A stretch of DNA of 64,000 nt from Rhizobium sp. P32RR-XVIII (GCF_012641395.1 NZ_JABAIH010000006.1:1-64000); one strand, 5' to 3'; positions 17,146 through 26,705 are shown, counted from the first letter of the stretch. Program-made: numbers and translations. The notes: generated from the letters alone by a model not told the origin.

Positions 17146-17211
17146 GCATGTCCCGTTTCGTTGGAGTTCCGCGGATGGAACGAAACAGGCCGAAAGCAAG
17201 TTCCCCCGGAC

Positions 17212-17982
17212 ATGAGCACATTCTCTTCTGTCTTGCCGGAGCAAGCTGGCGGCGAACTGAAAATCCTGACCTACAATGTGCATAGCTGCATCGGCACGGA
17301 CAGGCGAATAGAGCCGACGCGGATCGCCGATGTGATCGCGGAAACAGGCGCCGATATCATTGCCCTGCAGGAGCTGGATGTCGGCCGCAAACGCACGGGC
17401 GGCGTCGACCAGGCCCATATGATCGCCTCACTCTTGAAGATGGAAGCCCATTTTCATCCGGCGCTGCATGTCGAGGAGGAGAAATACGGCGATGCCATTT
17501 TGACAGCCCTGCCCACCCGGTTGATCAAAGCTGGGCGGTTGCCTTCCGTTGGCGAGATGCGCGGAGCGATATGGGTTCAAGTCGACTTGGCCGGAGCCCA
17601 TTTGAACCTATTGAACACGCATCTTGGTCTGCGCCGCATTGATCGGGCGCGGCAGGCGACGGCGCTGCTCGGCGAGGAATGGATCGGAAGTGCCAACTTC
17701 CAAGCTGCGCCAGCGATCATCTGTGGCGACCTCAATGCCATTCCGTTATCGCCGGCCTACAAAATGCTGGCACGCCATTTCCGCGATGCACATCTGCTCG
17801 CCGCCCGGCGTCCGCGCGCGACCTACCCTTCGCGGCTGCCGGTTCTGCGCATCGATCATATTTTTGTATCCGATGGACTTGATGTGACATCCGCGATCGT
17901 GCCGACGACACCGCTCGCGCGCCGTGCCTCCGACCATCTCCCTTTATTGGTCAGCGTCTCGCCGGCTACAGCGCTCAGGTGA
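17212..17982 (+). CDS. Endonuclease/exonuclease/phosphatase (EEP) family protein, YbhP-like
   Basis: Protein of 256 residues with the full set of EEP motifs: ILTYNVHSCIGTDRR with the metal-site Asn, DIIALQELDV with the metal-site Glu, CGDLNAIP and the final SDHLPLL with the catalytic His. There is no signal peptide. The start at ATG 17212 opens MSTFSSVLPEQ; further upstream the frame runs through the divergent gene and is discarded. The placing beside PLD and YbhN-like genes suggests a phosphodiesterase acting on lipid head groups or a related metabolite rather than DNA repair, but that is inference. Confidence 0.85.
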   Translation: MSTFSSVLPEQAGGELKILTYNVHSCIGTDRRIEPTRIADVIAETGADIIALQELDVGRKRTGGVDQAHMIASLLKMEAHFHPALHVEEEKYGDAILTALPTRLIKAGRLPSVGEMRGAIWVQVDLAGAHLNLLNTHLGLRRIDRARQATALLGEEWIGSANFQAAPAIICGDLNAIPLSPAYKMLARHFRDAHLLAARRPRATYPSRLPVLRIDHIFVSDGLDVTSAIVPTTPLARRASDHLPLLVSVSPATALR

Positions 17983-18347
17983 TCGGAAAGTCGATGCGAG
18001 GTCTCTGCGGAAACTGGGTTCCGGCATGCGGATGGTTGATGCATGCGAGTATGCATCCGAGCGCCTCGCCAGCCAAAAATCACACCCGTGAAACGCTCCC
18101 TTCTTCCGTCCTCTCGCAGGGAAACGGATTTTATCCTGAAGTTTTGAGTGAGTAAAAGTTTTTCAATGACTTAGCATGGCATTTGATTTTTCTTGCATCG
18201 CGAGAAAGACTTGACGCCGCTGCTTTTATATCGTTTTAAATTATCAACCGCGATGGGAGTTGCGGGGCATGTTTGCCGCTTCAACTGCGGGAGACATCAC
18301 GGCGGACGAGGAGGGTCTCGCCGCTGACTTGCGAACGGGAGGATATC
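17983..18347. other. Intergenic region upstream of the second sugar ABC operon
   Basis: There is no gene in this 365-bp stretch. The right half (18140-18250) is AT-rich and holds the candidate promoter described at 18211-18240. The left half holds only low-complexity sequence such as GCATGCGGATGGTTGATGCATGCGAG, with repeated GCATGC. Confidence 0.5.
18211..18240 (+). promoter_or_regulatory. Candidate promoter of the second sugar ABC operon
   Basis: TTGACG (18211-18216) is followed after 17-18 nt by TTTTAA/TTTAAA (18234-18240), about 105 nt before the binding-protein gene, in the only AT-rich patch of the intergenic region. The match to a housekeeping promoter is moderate. Confidence 0.35.
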
Positions 18348-19592
18348 ATGCGCAAGTTTTTGGGCTCGGCAGCCGTTGCTGCCGTTATGATGGCGGGTAC
18401 GGCAGCTTACGCAGCCGAAAACGTCGAAGTTCTGCACTGGTGGACATCCGGCGGGGAAGCCGCGGCTCTTAACGTGCTGAAAAAGGATTTGGAAACGAAA
18501 GGCATCGGCTGGACCGACATGCCGGTCGCTGGCGGCGGCGGCTCCGAAGCGATGACCGTCCTGCGCGCCCGCGTTACATCGGGCAATGCCCCGACGGCGG
18601 TGCAGATGCTCGGTTTTGACATCGTCGACTGGGCCAAGGAAGGCGCACTGGGCAATCTCGACGATACTGCCGCCAAGGAAGGCTGGGACAAGGTCATTCC
18701 GGCGGCGCTGCAGAATTTCTCCAAATATGACGGCCACTGGATCGCCGCGCCGGTCAACGTTCACTCGACCAACTGGATCTGGATTAACAAGGCCGCGCTC
18801 GACAAGGCCGGCGGCAAGGAGCCGGCGAATTGGGATGAGCTGATTGCACTGCTCGACAAATTCAAGGCTCAGGGGATTGTCCCGATAGTTGGCGGCGGCA
18901 ACGCTTGGAACGCGACAACGATGTTCGACTCCGTCGTTCTTTCGCTGGGCAACGATTTCTACAAACAAGCCTTTAACGATCTCGATCCTGCCGCGTTGGG
19001 CAGCGACAAGATGAAGGAAGCCTTTACCCGCCTGACCAAGCTGCGGTCCTATGTCGACGACAACTTCTCCGGCCGCGAGTGGAACCTCGATTCTGCCATG
19101 GTTATCGAGGGCAAGGCCGGTATGCAGATGATGGGCGACTGGGCAAAGGGCGAATTCATAAAGGCCAAGAAGGTCCCCGGCACCGATTTCGTTTGCATGC
19201 GCTTCCCCGGCACCCAAGGGAGCGTAACGTTTAACTCCGACATGTTTGCGATGTTCAAAATTGCACAGGACAAGGTGCCCGCACAGCTGCAGATGGCATC
19301 CGCCATCGAAAGCCCGTCCTTCCAGTCCGCCTTCAATGTTGTCAAGGGGTCGGCTCCTGCACGCACCGACGTCCCGAATACGGACTTCGACGCTTGTGGC
19401 AAAAAGGCAATCGCAGACCTCAAGGAAGCCAGCGACAAGGGCACGTTGATGGGCTCCATGTCGAACGGTTACGGTGCACCGGCGGCAGTGAAGAACGCGG
19501 TCTATGACGTCGTCAACCGCGTGTACAACGGCGAACTGACGCCGGATGAAGCGATCAAGGAACTGCCCGCCGCCGTCGCTGCTGCGAAGTAA
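18348..19592 (+). CDS. Sugar ABC transporter substrate-binding protein (CUT1 type)
   Basis: Periplasmic protein of 414 residues; signal peptide [20 protein letters not shown], cleavage near residue 22. The mature N terminus [20 protein letters not shown] and the glycine-rich AGGGGSEAM near residue 60 are characteristic of the glucose/mannose-type binding proteins of proteobacteria, so an aldohexose ligand is plausible but not proven. ATG 18348 follows GGGAGGATATC; an upstream in-frame start at 18273 has no signal-peptide logic. It is the first gene of a four-gene transporter operon and is followed by a strong hairpin. Confidence 0.9.
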   Translation: MRKFLGSAAVAAVMMAGTAAYAAENVEVLHWWTSGGEAAALNVLKKDLETKGIGWTDMPVAGGGGSEAMTVLRARVTSGNAPTAVQMLGFDIVDWAKEGALGNLDDTAAKEGWDKVIPAALQNFSKYDGHWIAAPVNVHSTNWIWINKAALDKAGGKEPANWDELIALLDKFKAQGIVPIVGGGNAWNATTMFDSVVLSLGNDFYKQAFNDLDPAALGSDKMKEAFTRLTKLRSYVDDNFSGREWNLDSAMVIEGKAGMQMMGDWAKGEFIKAKKVPGTDFVCMRFPGTQGSVTFNSDMFAMFKIAQDKVPAQLQMASAIESPSFQSAFNVVKGSAPARTDVPNTDFDACGKKAIADLKEASDKGTLMGSMSNGYGAPAAVKNAVYDVVNRVYNGELTPDEAIKELPAAVAAAK

Positions 19593-19613
19593 CAGGCCAA
19601 AATAGGCCCTCAT

Positions 19614-19639
19614 GGCCCGGAGCGGTACTGCTCCGGGCC
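19614..19639 (+). terminator. Hairpin between binding protein and permease genes
   Basis: GGCCCGGAGC and GCTCCGGGCC pair perfectly (10 bp) around loop GGTACT, followed by TCTTCC. It lies between the binding-protein stop and the first permease, as in two other sugar operons of this window. Partial termination or mRNA protection would give more binding protein than permease. Confidence 0.6.
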
Positions 19640-19676
19640 TCTTCCGGACAGACCACCTCGACGGTAACGCCAGACC

Positions 19677-20558
19677 ATGTACAGTCGCAACCGATTGCAG
19701 GAGATATTGCCGAAACTGGTGCTCGCGCCAAGTTTCCTCATCGTCCTGATCTTCGTCTATGGCTTCATCGCCTATACCGGCTTTCTGTCGCTGACCGACA
19801 GCAAGATGCTGCCGTCCTACAATCTCGTGGGCCTCATCAACTACCAGAGGCTCTGGGCGTTGCCGCACTGGTGGCTCGCGATCAGCAATCTCGCGATCTT
19901 CGCTTCGCTCTACATCATCATCTGCTCGGTGCTTGGGTTGTTCCTTGCGATCCTGCTTGATCAGAAGATCCGCGGGGAAGGATTGATCCGGCCGATCTAT
20001 CTCTATCCGATGGCGATCTCTTTCATCGTCACCGGGACGGCATGGAAATGGTTCCTGGATCCCGGTATCGGCCTTGAGAACACGATGCATCTCTGGGGCT
20101 GGGAAAGCTTCTCCTTCAACTGGATCAAGGATCGCAATTACGCCATCTACTGCGTGGTGATCGCGGCGGTGTGGCAGTCGTCCGGCTTCGTCATGGCGAT
20201 GTTTCTCGCCGGCCTTCGCGGTGTCGACAACGAGATGATCAAGGCAGCCCAGGTTGACGGCGCCTCGACCGTGACGATCTACCGGAGGATCATCATTCCG
20301 CTGATGCGGCCCGTGTTTCTTTCGGCCTTCGTCGTGCTCGCGCATCTGGCGATCAAGGCCTATGACTTGATCATCGCGCTGACCGGCGGGGGGCCGGGGC
20401 AGGCGACGGAGCTTCCCGCGACCTTCATGTATTCCTATACTTTCACTCGCAATTCGATGGGCATCGGCGCATCGTCGGCGATTATCATGCTGGCCATGAT
20501 CTTCTCGATCATCATTCCCTATCTCTATTCGGAAATCCGCGGAGGCAGCAGCCGATGA
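19677..20558 (+). CDS. Sugar ABC transporter permease, MalF-type
   Basis: Inner-membrane permease of 293 residues with six spans. The EAA loop near residue 187 reads EMIKAAQVDGASTVTIYRRI. The C-terminal segment is hydrophobic and ends with YLYSEIRGGSSR. It overlaps the next permease gene by 4 bp (ATGA). No clear ribosome site stands out for ATG 19677 (only GGTAACG upstream), so translation may be weak. The usual pairing with the downstream permease forms the channel. Confidence 0.9.
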   Translation: MYSRNRLQEILPKLVLAPSFLIVLIFVYGFIAYTGFLSLTDSKMLPSYNLVGLINYQRLWALPHWWLAISNLAIFASLYIIICSVLGLFLAILLDQKIRGEGLIRPIYLYPMAISFIVTGTAWKWFLDPGIGLENTMHLWGWESFSFNWIKDRNYAIYCVVIAAVWQSSGFVMAMFLAGLRGVDNEMIKAAQVDGASTVTIYRRIIIPLMRPVFLSAFVVLAHLAIKAYDLIIALTGGGPGQATELPATFMYSYTFTRNSMGIGASSAIIMLAMIFSIIIPYLYSEIRGGSSR

Positions 20559-21436
20559 GCACGCCAAACCCGCAGAACGTGATGTCGCATAACCGGCTGA
20601 CCCGGGCTTTAATCTATGCGGCGCTGATCTTCTTCGTCGTCTATTTCCTGCTGCCGCTTTATGTGATGGTGGTCAATTCCTTCAAGCCGCTGGATGAAAT
20701 CCGGCAGGGCGGCATGCTGAACCTGCCGCAGGTCTGGACCATCGAGCCGTGGATATCTGCCTGGTCGACGGCGCAGGTCGGCGTGCAGCCGACGGGGCTC
20801 AGGCCCTTCTTCATCAACTCGATCCTCATGGTCATCCCAGCGGTGGCGATCTCGACGATCATGGGCGCACTGAACGGCTATGTGCTGACGAAATGGCGCT
20901 TCCCGGGTTCGAACATCTTCTTCGGGATGCTGCTGCTCTCCTGCTTCATTCCGTTCCAGATCGTGCTCATCCCGATGGCCCGCATCCTTGGCATACTTGG
21001 TTTGGCCGGGTCGATCTGGGGTCTGATCATGGTGCACGTGATATACGGCCTTGGCTTCACAACGCTTTATTTCCGCAACTACTATGAAGCGTTCCCGACC
21101 GAACTCGTGCGCGCGGCGCAGATCGACGGCGCCACCTTCTTCCAGATTTTCCGGCGCATCCTGCTGCCGTCGTCGGCGCCTATCATTGTGGTGTCCGTCA
21201 TCTGGCAGTTCACCAATATCTGGAACGACTTCCTGTTCGGCGCGTCGTTTTCCGGGCCCTATTCGACGCCGATGACGGTGGCTCTCAACAATCTCGTGTC
21301 GTCATCCACCGGCGTCAAGGAATACAATGTTCACTTCGCGGGCGCGATCCTCGCCGCCCTGCCGACACTCGTCGTCTACATCGTCTCCGGCCGCTATTTC
21401 GTGCGCGGCCTGATGTCGGGCGCAGTCAAGGGATAG
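20555..21436 (+). CDS. Sugar ABC transporter permease, MalG-type
   Basis: Permease of 293 residues, six spans, EAA loop near residue 183 (ELVRAAQIDGATFFQIFRRI) and ATPase-contact tail YFVRGLMSGAVKG. It starts inside the last codons of the upstream permease, a sign of translational coupling, and ends 4 nt before the ATPase gene. The long hydrophilic insert between the first two spans (RQGGMLNLPQVWTIEPWISA) is common in the glucose-type group. Confidence 0.9.
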   Translation: MSTPNPQNVMSHNRLTRALIYAALIFFVVYFLLPLYVMVVNSFKPLDEIRQGGMLNLPQVWTIEPWISAWSTAQVGVQPTGLRPFFINSILMVIPAVAISTIMGALNGYVLTKWRFPGSNIFFGMLLLSCFIPFQIVLIPMARILGILGLAGSIWGLIMVHVIYGLGFTTLYFRNYYEAFPTELVRAAQIDGATFFQIFRRILLPSSAPIIVVSVIWQFTNIWNDFLFGASFSGPYSTPMTVALNNLVSSSTGVKEYNVHFAGAILAALPTLVVYIVSGRYFVRGLMSGAVKG

Positions 21437-21440
21437 CCTC

Positions 21441-22559
21441 ATGTCGTTTCTCAAGATCTCCAACCTGCGCAAATCCTACGGCTCTATCGAGATCCTGAAG
21501 GACATCAATATCGAAATCGAAAAGGGCGGCTTCCTGGTGCTGGTCGGCCCGTCCGGTTGCGGCAAGTCCACGCTGCTGAACGCAATCGCTGGCCTAGAAC
21601 CGATCACGTCCGGCGACATTGCGATCAACGGCCGCTCGGTTGAGGGGCTCGCACCATCGCAGCGCGACATCGCGATGGTGTTCCAGTCCTACGCGCTCTA
21701 CCCGAACATGACGGTTGCCGGGAATATCGCCTTCGGCATGGAAATCCGCAAAGTGCCGAAGGAAGAGCGCGAAAGGGCCATCAAGGAAGTGGCCGACATG
21801 CTGCAGATCGGTCATCTGCTCGACCGCAAGCCAAGCCAGCTTTCCGGCGGCCAGCGACAGCGCGTTGCAATGGGGCGCGCGCTGGTGCGCCACCCGCAGG
21901 TCTTCCTCTTTGACGAGCCGCTGTCCAACCTCGACGCGAAGCTGCGCGTCGACATGCGCACCGAGATCAAGCGGCTGCACCAGCGCATGAAGACGACAAT
22001 CGTCTATGTCACGCACGATCAGATCGAGGCGATGACGCTCGCGACGAAGATCGCCGTGCTGAAGGATGGCGTGCTGCAGCAATTCGGCACGCCAGCCGAG
22101 ATCTACAACAGGCCGGCCAATATTTTCGTGGCTGACTTCATGGGATCGCCAGCCATGAATCTCCTGAACGCGACACTGGAAAGTTCCGACACCGGGGGGC
22201 TGCAGGTCTCGCTCGACCGGCCGAACGCCGCGGCGCTGAAGCTGCCGGTCCCTGCCGGCAACAACAGCCTGACCTCCTATGCCGGCAAGAAGGTCATCTT
22301 CGGCATTCGCCCGGAAGCCCTGACCGATCCCGATGGCGCAGACCGCAAGGCGAAGTCGCTGGCGGAGGGCGATTGCCCGATCGAGGTCGTCGAACCGGCG
22401 GGCTCGGACACTTTTGCGGTGACGAAGCTCGGCGGCAAGTCGGTCGTAGCGCGGCTGCGTGCCGATGCCGGCATTCAGCCGGGGCAGAGCACGCGCCTTG
22501 CCTTCAATCTCGACAAGGCGGTTTTCTTCGATCCGGAAAGCCAGCTCCGGATCGCGTGA
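21441..22559 (+). CDS. Sugar ABC transporter ATP-binding protein (UgpC/MsmK type)
   Basis: ATPase of 372 residues. Walker A GPSGCGKS (about 37-44), signature LSGGQRQR (about 135-142), Walker B VFLFDEP and switch His in YVTHDQIEAM are all canonical. The C-terminal TOBE domain includes FMGSPAMNLL and FGIRPEAL, typical of ATPases that can be shared among sugar importers. It is the last gene of the operon and ends 24 nt from the stop of the convergent GH2 gene, so transcripts from the two sides must meet here. Confidence 0.93.
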   Translation: MSFLKISNLRKSYGSIEILKDINIEIEKGGFLVLVGPSGCGKSTLLNAIAGLEPITSGDIAINGRSVEGLAPSQRDIAMVFQSYALYPNMTVAGNIAFGMEIRKVPKEERERAIKEVADMLQIGHLLDRKPSQLSGGQRQRVAMGRALVRHPQVFLFDEPLSNLDAKLRVDMRTEIKRLHQRMKTTIVYVTHDQIEAMTLATKIAVLKDGVLQQFGTPAEIYNRPANIFVADFMGSPAMNLLNATLESSDTGGLQVSLDRPNAAALKLPVPAGNNSLTSYAGKKVIFGIRPEALTDPDGADRKAKSLAEGDCPIEVVEPAGSDTFAVTKLGGKSVVARLRADAGIQPGQSTRLAFNLDKAVFFDPESQLRIA

Positions 22560-22583
22560 CGTCGAGGGCCTAGAAAGGCTCTA

Positions 22584-24827
22584 TCAGACGGCCGTTACAT
22601 GCAAGGTGACTGGTGAGAAACGGGAGGTGATTGCCTCGACCGTGATGCTGCCCGTAAGCCCGGTCGCCTCCAGCCAGAAGCCGGCCGTACCGCCCTGCAA
22701 CGGAACGATGGAACGACCGACGATCCTGGCAGGACCGTCGACGTGCAGCGCGACGTTGTCGTGCAGGAAGGGCAGCCGCTGGCCGTACTGATCCAAGGCT
22801 CGGATGACCACCCGCGTCGTGTCGCGTTCGCGCGCTTTCAACGAGGTGCTATCGGCCACCACTTCGAGCGTCATCGGCAGCGGATCGGCGGCAAGCCGCA
22901 GCCTGGCGACTGGCTGGCCATCGATATACCCCGTGAATTCACCGTCGAGCCACTCAAGGCCCCATGTGCCAAGTTCATCCGCGGTAAAATGGCGATGGTC
23001 CAGCACCACGGGCGGATGCGGCAGGTGCGGATAGTTTTCGCGATCCGGGCCAATGCGCTTTATAAGCGAGCCGTATTTCAATTCGACTTCATCGCAGTTG
23101 GTAAGGATGATCAGTGGCAGAACTCCACCGATATTGCGTTCCCCGCGCGCCCAGAAGGTTACGGGTTTCATGATGATCTCGTCGGACGGATCGCACTGGC
23201 TGGAATAGACGTAGGCTGCGAATTTCGGCTCGCGGAACATGTCGAGCACGCCGTGATAGCAAATGCGGTCGCCGGAGCCGAAGTCCTTGTGGGTATTGTA
23301 GTCGAACATACACCAGCCGATTGCGCCTGAAATGTCCGGGTCGCCATAGGCGGCGTTCAGCACTTCGAGGTGCCGCCGGACGTGCTCGACCTGACGCGCC
23401 TCCTGATCGTAGATCTTGGTCGGGTGCATGTGGCCGTTGAACTCGGTGATGAGGTACGGCACTTTGCGATCGAGACCGGTATTTTCCTGCTGCCTGCGAA
23501 GCGCAGTGCGCGGTCGATTGGCGCCGGGTAATTCCTCGTTGCCGAGGATGAAGTCGTTCATCGTGTAAACGTCTTCGAGCAGCTCGCTGTCCGTGAGGTA
23601 GCGGACGCCGCCGGTCTGGCGTGTCGGGTCAAGTTCGCGGGCAAGACGGTTGGTTTCGGTATAGAAGTCGTGACTGTCCAGCGACTCGTTGATGCGCACG
23701 CCCCAGATGACGATCGAAGGATGGTTCCAGTCGCGTTCGATCATGCGGCGAACGTTCTCAATCGATTCCTTTTGCCATTCGAGATCGCCGATGTGCTGCC
23801 AGCCGTGGATTTCTTCGAAGACCAGCAAACCGATGCGATCGCACTGATCCAGGAACCATTTCGACTGCGGGTAGTGCGAGGTGCGGACGATATTGCACTT
23901 CAGCACCGACTTCATGATGTCGGCGTCGCGCTCCTGCGCCGAGCGTCCGGCGGCATAGCCGACATAGGGAAATGACTGATGGCGGTTCAGGCCACGCAGC
24001 TTCAGCGGTGCACCGTTGAGCAGAAAGCCCTCCGGCGTGAACTCGGCGGTGCGGAATCCGAAATGCGAAGACAGCCTGTCCGAGCCATGGCTGGTTTTCA
24101 GGTCAACGACGATTTCGTAAAGAGTGGGGCTGGAGATATCCCAGAGCAGAATGTCCGTCAGGTCTTCGAAGGAAAGCGTCACATCTTCGCCCGTCGTATC
24201 GGCGGTTGCGGTCGCAATCACGGTGCCGGAGCTATCCTTCAACGAACCGGTGACGGTGCCGATAAAGCCGGAACTCTGCGGATTGGCGAGATGGCAGCGG
24301 ACGCTGACTGATTTGGCGTCGGAAAGTACGTTTGCGGTTTCGATCTTGATGTTGCTGATCGAAACCGCGCCGGTGACTTTGAGCCAGGCGTCGCGATAGA
24401 TGCCGGCATAGGTGAGGTAATCGATGCGGCCGCCAAAGGGCGGGATAGCCGGATTCTCGCTGCCGTCGATCTTCACAGTGATCAGATTGTCGCCTGGGAG
24501 GAGCTTGCCGGTGAGGCGGGCCTCGAATGGCGTGTAACCGTCCTTGTGAGCAACGATCTGTTCGCCGTTCAGATAGACCACGCTGTCGGCCATCGCGCCG
24601 TCGAAGACGATCGATACCTCGCGTCCTTCGAATTCTGGAAGCCAGCGCAAGATCTTCTGATAGGTAAAAGCGCGCTGATAAAGCGTCTCGTCAAAATAGT
24701 TGAAGGGCAGCTCGACGGCAGTGTGCGGCAGGCTAACGCTCCTCGTGCCGTCGAAGGCATCGAGCAGCCGCTGGCCGAAACCCTCGTGGAAACTCCATGA
24801 TTCATTGAACGAGACGACGGACCGCAT
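22584..24827 (-). CDS. Glycoside hydrolase family 2 protein (beta-galactosidase/glucuronidase-like)
   Basis: Cytoplasmic glycosidase of 747 residues; no signal peptide. The domain order is that of GH2: N-terminal sugar-binding jelly roll (FNYFDETLYQRAFTYQK, VYLNGEQIVAHKDGYTPFEA), an immunoglobulin-like domain, then the TIM barrel with LRGLNRHQSFPYVG, the acid/base segment WNHPSIVIWGVRINES (Glu of NES) and nucleophile segment YLITEFNGHMHP (Glu of TEF). A C-terminal beta-sandwich tail of about 180 residues follows. It releases sugar from a beta-glycoside; whether galactose, glucose or glucuronate cannot be told. It is read after an SMP-30-like gene and an SDR gene and converges on the sugar importer, which may supply its substrate. 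Confidence 0.85.
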   Translation of the reverse strand: MRSVVSFNESWSFHEGFGQRLLDAFDGTRSVSLPHTAVELPFNYFDETLYQRAFTYQKILRWLPEFEGREVSIVFDGAMADSVVYLNGEQIVAHKDGYTPFEARLTGKLLPGDNLITVKIDGSENPAIPPFGGRIDYLTYAGIYRDAWLKVTGAVSISNIKIETANVLSDAKSVSVRCHLANPQSSGFIGTVTGSLKDSSGTVIATATADTTGEDVTLSFEDLTDILLWDISSPTLYEIVVDLKTSHGSDRLSSHFGFRTAEFTPEGFLLNGAPLKLRGLNRHQSFPYVGYAAGRSAQERDADIMKSVLKCNIVRTSHYPQSKWFLDQCDRIGLLVFEEIHGWQHIGDLEWQKESIENVRRMIERDWNHPSIVIWGVRINESLDSHDFYTETNRLARELDPTRQTGGVRYLTDSELLEDVYTMNDFILGNEELPGANRPRTALRRQQENTGLDRKVPYLITEFNGHMHPTKIYDQEARQVEHVRRHLEVLNAAYGDPDISGAIGWCMFDYNTHKDFGSGDRICYHGVLDMFREPKFAAYVYSSQCDPSDEIIMKPVTFWARGERNIGGVLPLIILTNCDEVELKYGSLIKRIGPDRENYPHLPHPPVVLDHRHFTADELGTWGLEWLDGEFTGYIDGQPVARLRLAADPLPMTLEVVADSTSLKARERDTTRVVIRALDQYGQRLPFLHDNVALHVDGPARIVGRSIVPLQGGTAGFWLEATGLTGSITVEAITSRFSPVTLHVTAV

Positions 24828-24874
24828 CCCGGACTCCTCTCAAGCATGTCTATTGGTTCGGCCGGCAAAGCCGC

Positions 24875-25786
24875 TTACGGATATTGCGCGCCATTCGTCG
24901 TGGTATAGATCGAGTAGAGCGACTGCGTCGCCGTGATGAAGAGGCGGTTCTTCTTCTGGCCGCCGAAGACGACGTTGGAGACGGTCTGCGGCACTTTGAT
25001 TTTGCCGAGCAACGTGCCATCCGGCGCAAAGCAATGGACGCCGTCGGCGGCACTGCTCCAGAGATTGCCGTCGGTGTCGAAGCGAAAGCCGTCCGGTATG
25101 CCGTTGTCGATCGAGCAGAAATAGCGGCTGTTGGTCAGTCTCCTGCCGTCGACAACGTCGAAGACACGGATATGACGCGGCACGTCATGCGCGGCAGAGC
25201 CGGAGTCGGCGATGTAAAGCTGTTTTTCGTCAGGCGAGAAAGCAAGGCCGTTCGGCTGGATGAAATCGGTAACCACCGCTTCGACTTTTCCGCTGTGCGG
25301 ATCGATGCGGTAGACATTGCGTGTATCCTGTTCCTGCTCTGCCTTGTGCCCCTCATAGTCCGACTTTATTCCGTAGCTCGGGTCCGTGAACCAGATCGAG
25401 CCGTCGGACTTCACGACGACGTCGTTCGGCGAGTTGAGGCGCTTGCCCTGGTAGCTGTCGGCGAGCACGGTGATCTTGCCGTCGGGCTCCGTACGCGTGA
25501 CGCGGCGGCCGCCGTGTTCACAAGAGATGAGACGGCCCTGGCGATCGCGGGTGTTGCCGTTGGCGTAGTTCGATGGCGAGCGAAAAACCGAAACGCCGCC
25601 ATCTGGCATCCAGCGCAGCATCCGCTCGTTGGGGATATCGCTCCAGATCAGGCAATTGAGATCGGAGAACCAGACAGGGCCTTCCGCCCAGCGGCAGCCC
25701 GTATAAAGCTCCTCCAGCCTCGCGCTGCCTGCAATCAGGTTTCTGAAACGGTCATCACGGATGTCATAGAGCGTATCTTCCGACAC
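24875..25786 (-). CDS. SMP-30/gluconolactonase-like protein
   Basis: Six-bladed beta-propeller of about 303 residues from GTG 25786. It has the family markers EELYTGCRWAEGPVWFSD with the metal-binding Glu, NDVVVKSDGSIWFTDPSYG, FIQPNGLAFSPDEKQLYIAD with the metal-site Asn, and GIPDGFRFDTDGNLWSS with the catalytic Asp. Enzymes of this family hydrolyse sugar lactones. The GTG start follows GGGAGGAGCC; an ATG at 25918 would add 44 residues unlike the family. It lies 47 bp upstream of the GH2 gene on the same strand and downstream of an SDR gene, which suggests an oxidation-then-lactone-hydrolysis route for the freed sugar. No signal peptide, so cytoplasmic. Confidence 0.85.
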   Translation of the reverse strand: MSEDTLYDIRDDRFRNLIAGSARLEELYTGCRWAEGPVWFSDLNCLIWSDIPNERMLRWMPDGGVSVFRSPSNYANGNTRDRQGRLISCEHGGRRVTRTEPDGKITVLADSYQGKRLNSPNDVVVKSDGSIWFTDPSYGIKSDYEGHKAEQEQDTRNVYRIDPHSGKVEAVVTDFIQPNGLAFSPDEKQLYIADSGSAAHDVPRHIRVFDVVDGRRLTNSRYFCSIDNGIPDGFRFDTDGNLWSSAADGVHCFAPDGTLLGKIKVPQTVSNVVFGGQKKNRLFITATQSLYSIYTTTNGAQYP

Positions 25787-25883
25787 TGCTTGGCTCCTCC
25801 CTAACCATTGAGTATTTCGTAAACAGAAACGGCAACGGGTTCCAGAGCCCGGCGTGTCAAATCCGCCGGGCGCCTGTGATTTT

Positions 25884-26705
25884 TCAGAGAGGTGTTGCAG
25901 GATGGGGCGAGCCGTCATATGCGCCCCAGATCGACTGGTCGAAACAGATGACAGAACCGGTCATCAGGCCGGATTCTGCCGAGGAGAGGTAGGCGCAGGC
26001 GCGGGCGACCTCTTCGGGGTCGACGAGGCGGCCGAATGGCTGAGTTTCTGCCGCCTTGGCCAACCAGTCGTCGGGCGCGTTGTGGTATTCCCTCTGGATG
26101 CGGTCCTCGCCTTCCGACGCCATCCAGCCGATGTTGAGGCCATTGACGCGGATTCGGTTGCGCAGCAGCGCGTAAGCCGTGTTTTTCGTCAGTGTTTCCA
26201 GCGCACCCTTCGATGCGCAATAAGCGGCGATGAAGGGCTGGCCGGCCTTGGCGGACATCGACCCTATGTTGACGATGGTGCCTTCGATCTTCTCGCGGCG
26301 CATGATCTTGACGGCTTCCTGCATCAGAAAGAACGGCGCGCGGACATTGATCGCGAACATCCGGTCGAAAAGCTCCGGGCTGGTGTCGAGGATTGTGCCG
26401 CGATCGGTGATGGCTGCGGCGTTGACCAGGGCATCGACCCGGCCGAAGGTATCGTCACAGGCGCGCACCACATTCTGCGCGTCTTCGACCTTCTCAAGAT
26501 CCGCCTTGACGTAGACGACCTTGGTTCCGGTCTTTGAGGAGATCTCCTCGGCCTTCGCCTTGCCCTTCTGTTCGTTGCGGCCGCAGATGACGATGCCTTT
26601 CGCGCCGCGCTCGGCAAAAAGGCGGGCGATGGTGGCGCCAAGCCCCTGCGTGCCGCCGGTGATGATTGCGATCTTGCCGTCGAGGCGGCTGTGGTCCGTG
26701 GTCAT
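25884..26705 (-). CDS. SDR-family oxidoreductase
   Basis: Short-chain dehydrogenase of 273 residues. The NAD(P)-binding motif is TGGTQGLG (about 16-23), the NAAA element follows near residue 94, and the catalytic Ser-Tyr-Lys are seen in NIGSMSAKAG and YCASKGALE (the YxxxK element). The C-terminal part lengthens the substrate pocket (YHNAPDDWLAKAAETQPFG). Context with a lactonase-like and a GH2 gene suggests a sugar or polyol dehydrogenase, but the substrate is not readable. ATG 26705 is preceded by GGGAGGAAT at the right distance. It diverges from the cyclase gene. Confidence 0.88.
   Translation of the reverse strand: MTTDHSRLDGKIAIITGGTQGLGATIARLFAERGAKGIVICGRNEQKGKAKAEEISSKTGTKVVYVKADLEKVEDAQNVVRACDDTFGRVDALVNAAAITDRGTILDTSPELFDRMFAINVRAPFFLMQEAVKIMRREKIEGTIVNIGSMSAKAGQPFIAAYCASKGALETLTKNTAYALLRNRIRVNGLNIGWMASEGEDRIQREYHNAPDDWLAKAAETQPFGRLVDPEEVARACAYLSSAESGLMTGSVICFDQSIWGAYDGSPHPATPL

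Noticed and set aside
18297..20567. 756-residue minus-strand open frame opposite the second sugar binding protein and permease
   Set aside because: It mirrors well-supported genes on the plus strand and its translation is His/Arg/Asp-rich without domains; it is an antisense shadow.
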